The notes below the pieces were generated by a model, which had not been told where the DNA came from, ran no database searches, and saw nothing but the letters and a program-made list of their open reading frames with translations. Below, piece by piece: positions 24,497 through 33,299 of a DNA stretch of 54,264 nt. Source of the DNA: Hyphomonadaceae bacterium. Its GTDB lineage: Bacteria; Pseudomonadota; Alphaproteobacteria; Caulobacterales; Hyphomonadaceae. Position numbers and translations under genes: made by a program. Every line of letters begins with the position of its first letter. The stretch's first letter is position 1. The stretch covers positions 1-54,264 of the forward strand of contig JALHLR010000025.1 of the NCBI GenBank assembly GCA_022844475.1. The letters run 5' to 3'.

Positions 24497-24754
24497 TCAT
24501 ATTTCAACGTCGTCGGGGAGCAGCCGCGCAACAGCCGAGAACAATGTGACTGGCGATACGCCGAGAGCTTTCGCAATAGCGTAGAATTCGAGAACGTCGA
24601 CACGACGCTGAGATTTCTCAATAATCGATACGAACTTCTGGTCTTTGCCTAATCGCATGCCCAGTTGGGCCTGGCTTAGGCCGCTCCTCTTACGTGCGGC
24701 CTTGAGCACATCGACCATGTGCTTATGCGAGCCACCAAACACGGTCTTTGGCAT
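24497..24754 (-). CDS. XRE-family regulator 2 (85 residues)
   Basis: Starts at ATG 24754 (MPKTVFGGSHKHMVDVLKAARKRS); a longer in-frame reading to 25012 crosses the promoter region and is rejected. The helix-turn-helix occupies roughly residues 17-70 (LSQAQLGMRLGKDQKFVSIIEK). It is a tandem duplicate of the gene at 24161-24418, and the upstream region was duplicated with it, since ATTTTTTCCGTATT appears before both genes. It is divergent from the ECF sigma gene, so it could repress that promoter as well as its own. Confidence 0.88.
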   Translation of the reverse strand: MPKTVFGGSHKHMVDVLKAARKRSGLSQAQLGMRLGKDQKFVSIIEKSQRRVDVLEFYAIAKALGVSPVTLFSAVARLLPDDVEI

Positions 24755-24790
24755 CGTAGGGCCGAACCTCAGAATTCGGCCACCTAGATA

Positions 24791-24822
24791 TACGCACTTT
24801 TCGCGTAGACATTTTTTCCGTA
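24791..24822. promoter_or_regulatory. Candidate XRE operators, copies 2 and 3
   Basis: TACGCACTTTTCGCGTA at 24791-24807 has perfect TACGC/GCGTA arms with a 7-nt spacer. It abuts a degenerate copy TAGACATTTTTTCCGTA at 24806-24822. The pair lies 37 bp upstream of XRE 2 in the divergent region with the sigma gene. Confidence 0.5.
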
Positions 24823-24938
24823 TTCTCGCACTCTGTTCTGGGACAGTATTGCGTTGCCCGTTGGTTACGTTTGATGCGGGCCAACGTCGTCGCAAGACAC
24901 ATGCGATCGCAAACAACGGCCAGACTTGAGGCGCTGCT

Positions 24939-25439
24939 GTGAAAGACCACGGATCAAAGCTGCGCGCGGTGGACGAAGCCTTTCGGCGTCGTGAGGCGAA
25001 GCTTCGTGACATCGGTCGGCGCGTTGGCCAGCAGGACGTCGAAGATCTGTATCAGGACGCCTTTGTGAAGATCGTGGAGCGATCCCAGGCGGAAGACATA
25101 CCCAAGCTTGACAACCTACTTCGGCACGTTGTCCGCTGCCTCACCATCGATCGGTCCCGGCTGAGGGATCGTCGCCAAACCTTCAATTCGGACGAAGCGG
25201 GGGACAACGCCGTGGACGCGGTTGCCAATCCGGAACGGCAGATAATCGGCTCTCAGCGGCTGAAGAGGGTGATGGCGGCAATCGAAGCGATGCCGCCGAA
25301 GCGCCGCGAGGTATTTCTGATGCATCGCGTGGACGAGCTGACTTACGCCCAGATTGCCCGCCGTCTCAACGTCAGCGCCAAGACTGTGGAAAAGCACTTT
25401 GCGCTAGCCATGCGCCAGCTCTCCGATACGGACGATTGA
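24939..25439 (+). CDS. ECF sigma factor, FecI type
   Basis: A 166-residue extracytoplasmic-function sigma factor with region 2 (GQQDVEDLYQDAFVKIVERS, about 30-50) and region 4 (IEAMPPKRREVFLMHRVDELTYAQIARRLNVSAKTVEKH, about 112-152), the organisation of FecI proteins. It should be activated by the FecR protein and the STN receptor in this cluster. The start used is GTG at 24939. It lies 69 bp upstream of the lasso B gene, the likeliest co-transcribed gene. No clear matching -35/-10 pair was identified by eye. Confidence 0.9.
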   Translation: MKDHGSKLRAVDEAFRRREAKLRDIGRRVGQQDVEDLYQDAFVKIVERSQAEDIPKLDNLLRHVVRCLTIDRSRLRDRRQTFNSDEAGDNAVDAVANPERQIIGSQRLKRVMAAIEAMPPKRREVFLMHRVDELTYAQIARRLNVSAKTVEKHFALAMRQLSDTDD

Positions 25440-25508
25440 GCTAGTCGCTGCCTAGGTCTTCATCGGAATGATGACGATCCGAATGGAGTAACGAGGTAGG
25501 CTAGGACT

Positions 25509-26255
25509 ATGGCCTCGTCGTCCAAATCTCCCAGACCGCCGCCCCACCGGCTCGCGCTCAGTAGCGACGTCTACTTTTGTGTCACAGAAGGTCAGGGAAT
25601 CTTTCTGGACCTGAGGCGAGACGACTACAGCGCCATTCCGATCGTCTGCGATGCCGTCAATGCCGGAGAACCCGCCTCGGAAGCCGCGATCGATCGGGCC
25701 TTTGAGACCCATCGGCATGACTTGCTCGAAGCCCAACTCGTCGAGGAGGTTTCGCAGAACAAAGGCGATGTTCAGGCCTTCAAGGCTTTGGTGCGTCCGG
25801 AGCGGAACATCTTTCATCCCGATGATCAGCGCGCGTTTGGAATGGCTAAGCCCTTGGGGCAGTGCGTTCGGGTTGGCATCGCGGACGTCCTAGACTTCTT
25901 GCTGGCTTCATATCGCGCATCGAGGCTTCTCAAGAACCGGCACATCCACGGCATCGTCGGCGGCGTACGTCGCAGGAAGGCGAGTGCTGCCAATGGAGCC
26001 GGTGACGTGGACGCGCTTCGCAGGCAAACAGCGATCTATCGCAAGCTGAGGCCTTGGTATCCGCGCGGATACTTGTGCCTCTACGATGGCCTGGCGCTGA
26101 TCGAATTCCTGGCGCGTCGCAAGTTGTTTCCGGCTTGGGTCTTCGGCGTTCAAGCGCAACCATTCGGAGCGCATTGCTGGGTGCAGCAGGGTGACGTCCT
26201 GTTGAACGAGTCGACCGAGTATGCCGGTCAGTTCACGCCGATAATGTCGGTATAA
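25509..26255 (+). CDS. Lasso peptide B protein, RRE fused to leader peptidase
   Basis: This 248-residue protein removes the leader from the lasso precursors. Residues 12-85 form the PqqD-like recognition element (LSSDVYFCVTEGQGIFLDLRRDDYSAI) and residues 115-248 the transglutaminase-like peptidase (B2), with Cys190 in YLCLYDGLALIEFLARR and His222 in FGAHCWVQ. The third residue, 12 after the His, is Glu234 (VLLNES) where McjB-type proteins, as I recall, have Asp. As in most proteobacterial loci the two domains are in one chain. It is on the opposite strand from and 2.6 kb away from the cyclase, downstream of the sigma gene. Confidence 0.92.
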   Translation: MASSSKSPRPPPHRLALSSDVYFCVTEGQGIFLDLRRDDYSAIPIVCDAVNAGEPASEAAIDRAFETHRHDLLEAQLVEEVSQNKGDVQAFKALVRPERNIFHPDDQRAFGMAKPLGQCVRVGIADVLDFLLASYRASRLLKNRHIHGIVGGVRRRKASAANGAGDVDALRRQTAIYRKLRPWYPRGYLCLYDGLALIEFLARRKLFPAWVFGVQAQPFGAHCWVQQGDVLLNESTEYAGQFTPIMSV

Positions 26256-26271
26256 GGAAACGTCTTCGCCG

Positions 26272-27420
26272 CTACGGTAAAGGCTTCAAGTACCGGTACG
26301 GCTCCAGGTCATCTCGCATCGTAATGAACGTGTCGCCAATGATTGTCTTGATGTCTTTGACGAAGACGAGCGCCTCTTTCGAAAAGCTGCGTTTGGGGTC
26401 AAGAATTGAGAACCAGTCTTTGGCTTCGCCCAGATGTTGCAGTTCGGACATCGCATCGAACGTGGCGGCCTGGATAGCGCCAACCGGCATCTTCAACGTC
26501 TGGAGCATTTCGCGCGCTCCATCGAACCCCAGATGCAGGCGGGCAAGTGGGGGTGGATGTGTCCCTCGACCATACGGATCTACACCGTCATAATTTCGCT
26601 CAATGCGCTGCTGGAAGGCCCAGAACCATGTCAGAATGGCGCTCACGACAAAGCCGGCCTTTACACGAATTGCAGGGCTAAGGTCCTTTAGGACGATAGG
26701 GAGATAAGGGGAGGGCGCAAACGCACTCTGCACCAACGTCGCGGCGGAAAAACGATCGGCTTCCGCTTCGAGCGGCATTTGCCGCAAGTCTCCAGAGTCG
26801 TTCGGTGTTTCGCTCATCGCCCGGACGCCGAGATGGCGATCTGCAAAGTCGAGGTGACCCATGAACGCGTGCGCCAGTTCGTGCGTCCAAACGCCATCCA
26901 TTGCGAGGCCAGTGAAGTAGAGCGCCGCCTGTTGGCGAGCCGGACAAAGAGGATGCGCTAACTCTGTTTGAAAGCGGATCGGCTCTGCTTCAGTCTTTCT
27001 GAAGAACCCATAGCCGGCGGGCTTCGTGCGGGCACTGACGCGCAGGGCGTCTTCCTTCGAGCAATCTCCGATCTCGCGAAAAAAACCCGGAGTGGCGAAA
27101 GCAAGAGAGAAGAGGTCAAGCATCTGAAATGCGACCGCATCGTATACCGCAAAGCAGAACTGACCTTGCTTTCGCGTGGCGAAAGCGTCGGCCGACGAAC
27201 CCTCGACGTAGTGGCATTCACCATCAGCAAACACGTCACCGTTGCGGTTTGTGTAAGTCGCGAACGAATGCGCGCGGCCGCGCGCAGCAATCAGGCTCGG
27301 ATAGAGGATGAGCTGGCCTATCGGGTCGTACGTTTCGATGACCGGCCCAAGCGAGGCGGCAAACGCCTTGAAGACTGCAGAGGGCGGTCGCTTCGGGCGA
27401 CCTACGGTCTCTGGTTCCAT
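26272..27420 (-). CDS. HExxH metallopeptidase-like protein 1
   Basis: A 382-residue protein with a zinc-peptidase signature: HELAH at 180-184 in DGVWTHELAHAFMGHLDF, a glutamate about 35 residues on in PLEAEADRFSAATL (probable third ligand), and a later THPPPLARL. This HExxH...ExxAD...THP pattern is seen in M48 and Lit/U49-type gluzincins. No signal peptide is visible, so it is probably cytoplasmic. A weaker hydrophobic stretch lies near 262-278. It overlaps the upstream small membrane protein gene by 19 bp, so they are co-transcribed. It shares its motif set with the divergent gene at 27813. The substrate is unknown. Confidence 0.7.
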   Translation of the reverse strand: MEPETVGRPKRPPSAVFKAFAASLGPVIETYDPIGQLILYPSLIAARGRAHSFATYTNRNGDVFADGECHYVEGSSADAFATRKQGQFCFAVYDAVAFQMLDLFSLAFATPGFFREIGDCSKEDALRVSARTKPAGYGFFRKTEAEPIRFQTELAHPLCPARQQAALYFTGLAMDGVWTHELAHAFMGHLDFADRHLGVRAMSETPNDSGDLRQMPLEAEADRFSAATLVQSAFAPSPYLPIVLKDLSPAIRVKAGFVVSAILTWFWAFQQRIERNYDGVDPYGRGTHPPPLARLHLGFDGAREMLQTLKMPVGAIQAATFDAMSELQHLGEAKDWFSILDPKRSFSKEALVFVKDIKTIIGDTFITMRDDLEPYRYLKPLP

Positions 27421-27776
27421 CTTGATTTGCAGTACTCAGGAATGCCGTCGCGGACGAGAATTTCCGCCACTGTGCCGACAGGAACAAAGACAACGATCGC
27501 CGTGACGACATCGGCGACGACGCGCACGAGCTTCTCACGGGCCCCGGCCGATGAACCAGCGACTGCCCTCACGCGCTCACTGGAGCATATGGCATCCTGA
27601 AGTTCACCATTCTTCTCGGTGATCCAAGCATTGGCTTCAGCAATCAGCTTTTGAATACTCGGAGGGCGAGCCTGGAGACCGCCTCGGTCCTTCAAGATCG
27701 CTCGGCCGATCTCTACACGCAAATTATCTTCGCTCAGCGCTTGCAGTCGCGAAATCTCTTCGTCTGAAATCGTCAT
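27402..27776 (-). CDS. Small protein with C-terminal membrane segment
   Basis: Not recognised. The 124-residue protein starts MTISDEEISRLQALSEDNLR. It is helical and charged in its first 80 residues, then has a hydrophobic segment (VRVVADVVTAIVVFVPVGTVAEILV, about 84-107) and a short basic tail, consistent with a tail-anchored protein. It begins the minus-strand operon with the HExxH protein 1 gene, overlapping it by 19 bp, and is divergent from the second HExxH gene with only 36 bp between the starts. Confidence 0.6.
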   Translation of the reverse strand: MTISDEEISRLQALSEDNLRVEIGRAILKDRGGLQARPPSIQKLIAEANAWITEKNGELQDAICSSERVRAVAGSSAGAREKLVRVVADVVTAIVVFVPVGTVAEILVRDGIPEYCKSRWNQRP

Positions 27777-27812
27777 TCGCCGCTACGCCCAAGTTATGGT
27801 TTCAACAATGTT

Positions 27813-28922
27813 ATGACCCAGAATAACGAAACGGCAAAGCGCTTCGGTCCTGCTGGCCACGAGATCGCGGCCAGGTTCGAATCCGATCTCAAGGCCACCA
27901 ATCTGCGAAACGCGCCGCAGATCTCAGAACACGTGGAACGGTCGGTCATTTACGCTCACGCGCTGGCCGGCATGAAGCATGGTCTTTGCAATCACGAAGG
28001 TCGTCCATTTCTGGTGCGTTTCGATCTCGACGACGACCCCGAGCCTAATGGCGCCTGCGTCCGGAGGGGTGATCATTTCGATCTGCTGCTGACGCGCGGA
28101 CTTCTCTACCAGCAATTGGAGTTATGCGGCTTCGTCGCTGCGCGACTGACGACAATGGGCCTCACGACTCCGGCAATCTTGGCAGAAGCGGGATCTGGGT
28201 TGCGTCTCACGCAGCTCGATCCCCCCATACTTACCTTCTCAACGATCATGCAGGACGTTTGGCCGGCCGAGCGAGAGCGATCGCAGTTCGGCGGCGATCT
28301 CTTCGAAACGGTGCTTAAGCTCGTCTGGGGGCATGAACTCGCGCATGCTCAGTTCGCTCACGCCGATTTTGTGCGAGAGTTTAGCCTCACGACGCTGAAT
28401 GAGCGGTCGCGAAGCTTCCGGCCTGATCACGCCGAGACCTTGCGTGCACTAGAGATGCAGGCCGACTGGCATGCAGCGAGTTATCTGTGCAATGCAATCC
28501 TGGCCTCAGATCACCAGAACATGTCGGGTTTGCTGGCTTTGATCCCGATGGCTGGGGCCTTGCTTGGCCTAACTTGGCATGCTCTCGACAGCGCTGATCA
28601 AGACAGCGGCAGAACACATCCGGCTCCGCGCGAGCGTGCACGGCTTGCCTTGGTCGCCGTGGCCGCGACGTTGACGGAGAGGGGACGAAGGGACTTGGTC
28701 GTACCGCTGGCAGCCGGGATCGCTGATGCTTACGCAGACTTGCCACGGCTTGGGGCGCCATTCGACATGCTCGCAGACGTCGGAATAGACAGCGCATTGG
28801 CGGACGTTGCGAGCGCGCGACGGGAGATCCACGCCGCTTTGCACGATCTCGCTCCCGGTCTTTACGAGCGACGATATCGGTTTGTCGAACAAAGCAGAGC
28901 TGAGAGGATCGATAGGTCGTGA
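27813..28922 (+). CDS. HExxH metallopeptidase-like protein 2
   Basis: A 369-residue protein with HELAH at 174-178 (LVWGHELAHAQFAHADF), a candidate third zinc ligand in RALEMQADWHAAS (Glu214/Asp218), and RTHPAPRERARL further on. The same three motifs in the same order are found in the 382-residue protein on the other strand, but the rest is strongly diverged. No signal peptide is seen; a hydrophobic stretch (MSGLLALIPMAGALLGL) may be buried or membrane-associated. Lit-like proteases of this general pattern cut host proteins during phage infection, which is one possible role; this is inference. Confidence 0.7.
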   Translation: MTQNNETAKRFGPAGHEIAARFESDLKATNLRNAPQISEHVERSVIYAHALAGMKHGLCNHEGRPFLVRFDLDDDPEPNGACVRRGDHFDLLLTRGLLYQQLELCGFVAARLTTMGLTTPAILAEAGSGLRLTQLDPPILTFSTIMQDVWPAERERSQFGGDLFETVLKLVWGHELAHAQFAHADFVREFSLTTLNERSRSFRPDHAETLRALEMQADWHAASYLCNAILASDHQNMSGLLALIPMAGALLGLTWHALDSADQDSGRTHPAPRERARLALVAVAATLTERGRRDLVVPLAAGIADAYADLPRLGAPFDMLADVGIDSALADVASARREIHAALHDLAPGLYERRYRFVEQSRAERIDRS

Positions 28923-28990
28923 GGCGCCAGCGTCGCGGCGCGCTCCCTTGGGTCAAGCGGAAGGTCTGGGAGACGTCGGGCCGGCTCCAG

Positions 28991-29016
28991 AGGGCGATGC
29001 TAAAATAGGTCGCCCT
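28991..29016. terminator. Hairpin between convergent genes
   Basis: AGGGCGA (28991-28997) pairs with TCGCCCT (29010-29016) around a 12-nt loop, 69 bp after the HExxH protein 2 stop and 59 bp after the end of the convergent orphan gene. It has no strong T-tract. The rest of 28923-29074 shows nothing else. Confidence 0.35.
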
Positions 29017-29074
29017 GTGGCGGAGCGGGGGCTTTGGACTTTGGCTTGCGCGGGCGAGAGGCCACTGGCCACAA

Positions 29075-29908
29075 TCAAGGATCAGATCTCCCCTCCAGGC
29101 CAAATCGGAGAGCGCCGCCATCGACGCGATCGCGCGGCATGCGCCCGCCACACTCCTTGTCGAACCATGCGCTCACAACTGTTCGGACGTATTCGCGGGC
29201 CTCAAGCAGGTTCATGAGTTCGTGCTGCGGAAGAGATGCGTTGCGGTTCGAAAGTCCGTGGCGGCCAAATGAGCGATTGTTGGCCGCCTTGGTGAACTCG
29301 GTTAGTTGGCCCTTCGTGGTAAACCCAGTTGTGTGAAGCTGGCCGATTGTTGTCCCGCACGCGCCCGCGATGTCCTCCAAGATTCGGTAGTACTCCGACC
29401 AGGACGGGGGACCGGCGACAACCAGTGCCGCTTGGACCGCGATCGGATTGCTGCTCATGAGCCCGACGCGGCTAGAGAGCGCATCGCGAAGAAGGGGTGT
29501 CCTTGCGGTTGTGACAAGGCGCGTACCGGGCGGGCGAGGTGTTGAGCCGAATGCTACGACTCTCGCCCCGCTATGCTCGCGGACGGCAATCGATACTGGT
29601 CGAACAGGTTTGAAGTTGCTGTCTGCGAGTACAGCGTAACCGTTTAGAGGCGAGAGAATTGCCGTTGCGATCCATTCCCCTTCGTCGGGCGAACGGGCGT
29701 CCAACACGGCGAGGCATCCCGCGCCCGTCACAAATGTCTCGGTCTTCGAGGCATCCACTACGCGGTCCCCAACGCCATCCTTCTTTCCGATGATGGAAGT
29801 GTGCACCGCCAAACCGGGGTAAACCCCTTCCGGATAAAGAATAGCGAACGAGTACAGGTCGTCTGCATGGCCGGTCACGTAGATCTTGACCGTGGCTTCT
29901 TCTGTCAT
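29075..29908 (-). CDS. Orphan protein of unknown function
   Basis: Not recognised. From ATG 29908 (MTEEATVKIYVTGHADDLYS) it has 277 residues; a longer reading to 29950 is possible. The N-terminal 150 residues are strand-rich (FAILYPEGVYPGLAVHTSI, WIATAILSPLNGYAVLADSNF). The C-terminal third is helical and polar with SFGRHGLSNRNASLPQHELMNLLEAREYVRTVVSAWF. No signal peptide or membrane helix is seen. It is convergent with the HExxH protein 2 gene and lies upstream of, and on the same strand as, nothing obvious. Confidence 0.55.
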   Translation of the reverse strand: MTEEATVKIYVTGHADDLYSFAILYPEGVYPGLAVHTSIIGKKDGVGDRVVDASKTETFVTGAGCLAVLDARSPDEGEWIATAILSPLNGYAVLADSNFKPVRPVSIAVREHSGARVVAFGSTPRPPGTRLVTTARTPLLRDALSSRVGLMSSNPIAVQAALVVAGPPSWSEYYRILEDIAGACGTTIGQLHTTGFTTKGQLTEFTKAANNRSFGRHGLSNRNASLPQHELMNLLEAREYVRTVVSAWFDKECGGRMPRDRVDGGALRFGLEGRSDP

Positions 29909-30006
29909 GACGGGATGGTCTCGTTGTTGTTTCCGAACGGCGTGTGGCACGGTGAATATGGGAGCTGTCGGGCTCGGCTGCTATGTTGTCGTGGGGCCTT
30001 GCGGCC

Positions 30007-30025
30007 TCCGGGCCAGCGGCCCGGA
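30007..30025 (-). terminator. GC-rich hairpin after dnaE2
   Basis: TCCGGGCC (30007-30014) and GGCCCGGA (30018-30025) form an 8-bp stem with a 3-nt loop just downstream of the dnaE2 stop. The stem is strong, but there is no T-tract. Confidence 0.4.
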
Positions 30026-30038
30026 AATGCCGTGTGCG

Positions 30039-33000
30039 CTAGCGGAAATCGCGGGTTTTCAAACGGATGGCTTCAAGCGACAGGTCGGGAACGTAGATGT
30101 CGCGCGGCTTTACCGACGGCGGTGTCTTCGAGCGACTGTCAGTTCCGGACCCGCCGGTGTGACCTTCATCACCGCGGCCATGGGGAAGTGGGAAGGCGGC
30201 GTCGCGGTCGCCGATGCCGGCAAGCTCATCAGATAGATCGTAGAGATGCCGGGCTACCAGATGGACCACGCCGCCTTCGCGCTGAATGCGGCCGTCGACG
30301 CGCAGCATGCGGCTGCCAAGGACGACGCGCCGGTTCTGCTCGAAGATCTTCGGCCAGATGACGAGGTTGGCGACGCCGGTCTCGTCCTCGATCGTGATGA
30401 ACATCACGCCCTTCGCGGAGCCGGGCATTTGCCGCACCAGGATCAGGCCAGCCGTGCGCACCCAGCGGCCGTTGCCGAGGTCGCCGGCTTCGCGGCAGGT
30501 GACGATCTTCTGCTTTGTCAGATCTTCGCGCAGGAATGCCACCGGATGCTGCCGGAGCGTGAGGCCGACATGCCCGTAGTCCTCGACCACTTCGCCGCCG
30601 GCCGTCATCGGCTTGAGGGCGACACTGGGCTCGCTGGCTTCCGGTTGGAAGCCTGCCTCGCGCTTGTCGGCTGCCGCGAACAAGGGAAGGGGATCGTCAC
30701 GCAGCGGTTTGATTGCCCAGAGTGCTTCGCGCCGGGCAAGGCCGAGGCTGTCGCGGAAGGCGTCTGCCTGCGCCAGACGGACCAGGCTGCCAGTCGGGGC
30801 GGATGCGCGGCGCCATAGATCGTCCACGCTGGCGTAGGCTTCCTCGCCGCGCGCCGCGATGATGCGGGCGGCATCGAGGTTGGCGAGGCCACGGGCCTGA
30901 CGCATGCCGAGACGGACGGCGAGTGCGCCGTCGCTGGCGGGTTCGAGCGTGCAGTCCCAGTGCGAGGCGTTGACGCAGATCGGACGCACCTCGACGCCAT
31001 GATCACGCGCATCACGAACGATCTGCGCAGGTGCGTAGAACCCCATGGGTTGCGCGTTGAGCAGGGCGGCGCAGAAGACCTCTGGATGATGGCACTTCAT
31101 CCAGGACGACGCGTAGGCGATGAGCGCGAAGGACGCGGCGTGGCTTTCGGGGAAGCCGTAGGAACCGAACCCCTCCAGCTGGCTGAAGGTCCGCTCAGAG
31201 AAAGCCTGCGTGTAGCCACGCTCGACCATTCCGTTGACCAGCTTGTCTTTGAAGTGGCTGACGCCGCCGGTGAACTTGAAAGTCGCCATAGAGCGGCGGA
31301 GTTGGTCGGCCTCGCTAGCCGTGAAGCCTGCGCATTCAATCGCGACGCGCATCGCCTGTTCCTGAAAGAGCGGAACGCCAAGCGTCTTGCCGAGGACGCG
31401 CTCCAGCTCGGGCGTTGGATAAATGACAGGTTCCCTGCCTTCACGCCGGCGCAGATAGGGGTGGACCATGTCACCCTGGATCGGACCCGGCCGGACGATG
31501 GCGACCTCAATCACCAGGTCATAGAAGGTCCGCGGCTTAAGGCGCGGGAGCATTGCCATCTGCGCCCGGCTTTCGATCTGGAAGACGCCCAGCGTATCCG
31601 CCTTCCGGATCATGGCGTAGGTGCGCGGGTCTTCAGCCGGAATGGTTGAGAGGTCGAGGTCGATGCCTTTGTGCTCCTTCAGGAGATCGAACGAACGCTT
31701 CATGGCCGTTAGCATGCCGAGCGCGAGCACATCGACCTTCATGAACTTCAGAGCGTCGACGTCGTCCTTGTCCCACTCGATCACCTGCCGGTCTTTCATG
31801 GCCGCGGGCTCGATGGGAACGAGTTCGTCGAGGCGGTCCTGTGTGAGAACGAACCCGCCTGGATGCTGGGACAGATGGCGCGGTGTACCGATGAGCTGAC
31901 GGGCGAGCACGAGCGCGAGGCGAAGGCGGCGGTCCTTGAGATTGAGGTTCAGGCCTGCGGCGTGCTTTTCCTCGACGCCGCCATCGCTCCAGGCCCAGAT
32001 CTGGCTGGATAGACCGGCGATCATGTCCTCGGGCAGGCCCAGCGCCTTGCCGACGTCCCGCAAGGCGCCGCGCGCACGATAACGGATGACAGTCGAGCAG
32101 AGGGCCGAACGGTCGCGCCCGTAGGTGTCGTAGACCCACTGCATGACGATCTCGCGCCGCTCGTGCTCGAAGTCGACATCGATATCGGGCGGCTCCTTCC
32201 GCTCCTGGCTTACGAAGCGCTCGAACAAGAGGTCGTTGCGATCGGGGTCGATCGACGTGATGCCGAGGACGAAGCACACAGCGGAGTTGGCGGCCGAGCC
32301 GCGGCCCTGGCAGAGGATGTCGCGGCTGCGCGCGAAGCGGACGATGGAGTTCACGGTGAGAAAGTAGGGCGCGTAGCCGAGGCTCTCGATCAGGGTAAGC
32401 TCGTGGTTCAGTGTCGCTCGGACCTTGTCGGGGAGCCCTTCGGGATAACATTGCGCTGCGCCTTCCCACGTCAGCTGCTCCAGTGTCTGCTGGGGCGTCT
32501 TTCCGGGTTCGCTGACTTCGTCGGGATACTGATAGGCAAGCTCGTTGAGGGAGAAACGGCAGGCGTCGGCAATCTTGGCCGAACGCGCCAGCGCCTCCGC
32601 GTAGCGGGGAAACAGCCTGTGCATTTCAACAGGCGGCTTCAGATGACGATCCGCATAACGCTCACGCTTGAACCCCAGCTGGTCGATTGTGCATTTTTCG
32701 CGGACGCAGGTCATGACGTCCTGCAGGAGCCGGCGATCAGGCGAATGATAAAGGACGTCGTTGGTGACGACCGTTGGAACCCCGGCAGTGATTGCGAGCG
32801 CCTGTAGTTCATGGAGCCGAAGCTGATCGCGCGGACGCCGGCGCAGGGTCAGGGCGAGATGGGCGCGGTCGCCGAAGATATCTCGCATGCGCCGAAGGTT
32901 CTTGGCGCAAGTCTCATCCGGGGCGTCGGGCACGAGGATCGCAATCAACCCTTCTGCGTAATCGGGGAGATCACCCCAGTTCAGAACGCACTTTGCTTTG

Positions 33001-33299
33001 CCGCCGCGGCCTTTACCCAGCGACAGCAACCGGCATAGGCGGGCATAGGCGGCGCGGTTGGTTGGGTAGACGAGAATTGATGCGCCATCGTCCAGATCGA
33101 GGCGGCATCCAACGATCAGACGAACGCCCGTGACCTTTGCAGCTTCGTGCGCGCGTACGATGCCTGACAGCGTGTTGCGATCGGTGATTGCCAGCGTGTC
33201 GTGGCCAAGGAGTTTTGCCGCGGCGAACAACTCCTCAGCTGAACTGGCCCCGCGCAGGAATGAGAAGTGCGATGTGCATTGGAGTTCGACGTATTTCAT
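30039..33299 (-). CDS. dnaE2: DnaE2 (ImuC), error-prone DNA polymerase III alpha
   Basis: The error-prone replicative-type polymerase of the SOS mutasome, which carries out lesion bypass together with ImuA and ImuB. The native start is ATG 33299 ([20 protein letters not shown], the PHP-domain N-terminus), giving 1086 residues, a normal length. It has the PHP domain, polymerase palm ([39 protein letters not shown] with acidic residues) and a C-terminal OB-fold ([25 protein letters not shown]). The ATG overlaps the imuB stop by 4 bases (ATGA). A longer upstream reading is a shadow inside imuB. Confidence 0.95.
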   Translation of the reverse strand: MKYVELQCTSHFSFLRGASSAEELFAAAKLLGHDTLAITDRNTLSGIVRAHEAAKVTGVRLIVGCRLDLDDGASILVYPTNRAAYARLCRLLSLGKGRGGKAKCVLNWGDLPDYAEGLIAILVPDAPDETCAKNLRRMRDIFGDRAHLALTLRRRPRDQLRLHELQALAITAGVPTVVTNDVLYHSPDRRLLQDVMTCVREKCTIDQLGFKRERYADRHLKPPVEMHRLFPRYAEALARSAKIADACRFSLNELAYQYPDEVSEPGKTPQQTLEQLTWEGAAQCYPEGLPDKVRATLNHELTLIESLGYAPYFLTVNSIVRFARSRDILCQGRGSAANSAVCFVLGITSIDPDRNDLLFERFVSQERKEPPDIDVDFEHERREIVMQWVYDTYGRDRSALCSTVIRYRARGALRDVGKALGLPEDMIAGLSSQIWAWSDGGVEEKHAAGLNLNLKDRRLRLALVLARQLIGTPRHLSQHPGGFVLTQDRLDELVPIEPAAMKDRQVIEWDKDDVDALKFMKVDVLALGMLTAMKRSFDLLKEHKGIDLDLSTIPAEDPRTYAMIRKADTLGVFQIESRAQMAMLPRLKPRTFYDLVIEVAIVRPGPIQGDMVHPYLRRREGREPVIYPTPELERVLGKTLGVPLFQEQAMRVAIECAGFTASEADQLRRSMATFKFTGGVSHFKDKLVNGMVERGYTQAFSERTFSQLEGFGSYGFPESHAASFALIAYASSWMKCHHPEVFCAALLNAQPMGFYAPAQIVRDARDHGVEVRPICVNASHWDCTLEPASDGALAVRLGMRQARGLANLDAARIIAARGEEAYASVDDLWRRASAPTGSLVRLAQADAFRDSLGLARREALWAIKPLRDDPLPLFAAADKREAGFQPEASEPSVALKPMTAGGEVVEDYGHVGLTLRQHPVAFLREDLTKQKIVTCREAGDLGNGRWVRTAGLILVRQMPGSAKGVMFITIEDETGVANLVIWPKIFEQNRRVVLGSRMLRVDGRIQREGGVVHLVARHLYDLSDELAGIGDRDAAFPLPHGRGDEGHTGGSGTDSRSKTPPSVKPRDIYVPDLSLEAIRLKTRDFR

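Noticed and set aside
28387..29151. Minus-strand 254-residue frame over the HExxH protein 2 gene
   Set aside because: Arg/Ser/Pro-rich antisense frame without motifs; the plus-strand gene has a clear HELAH site.
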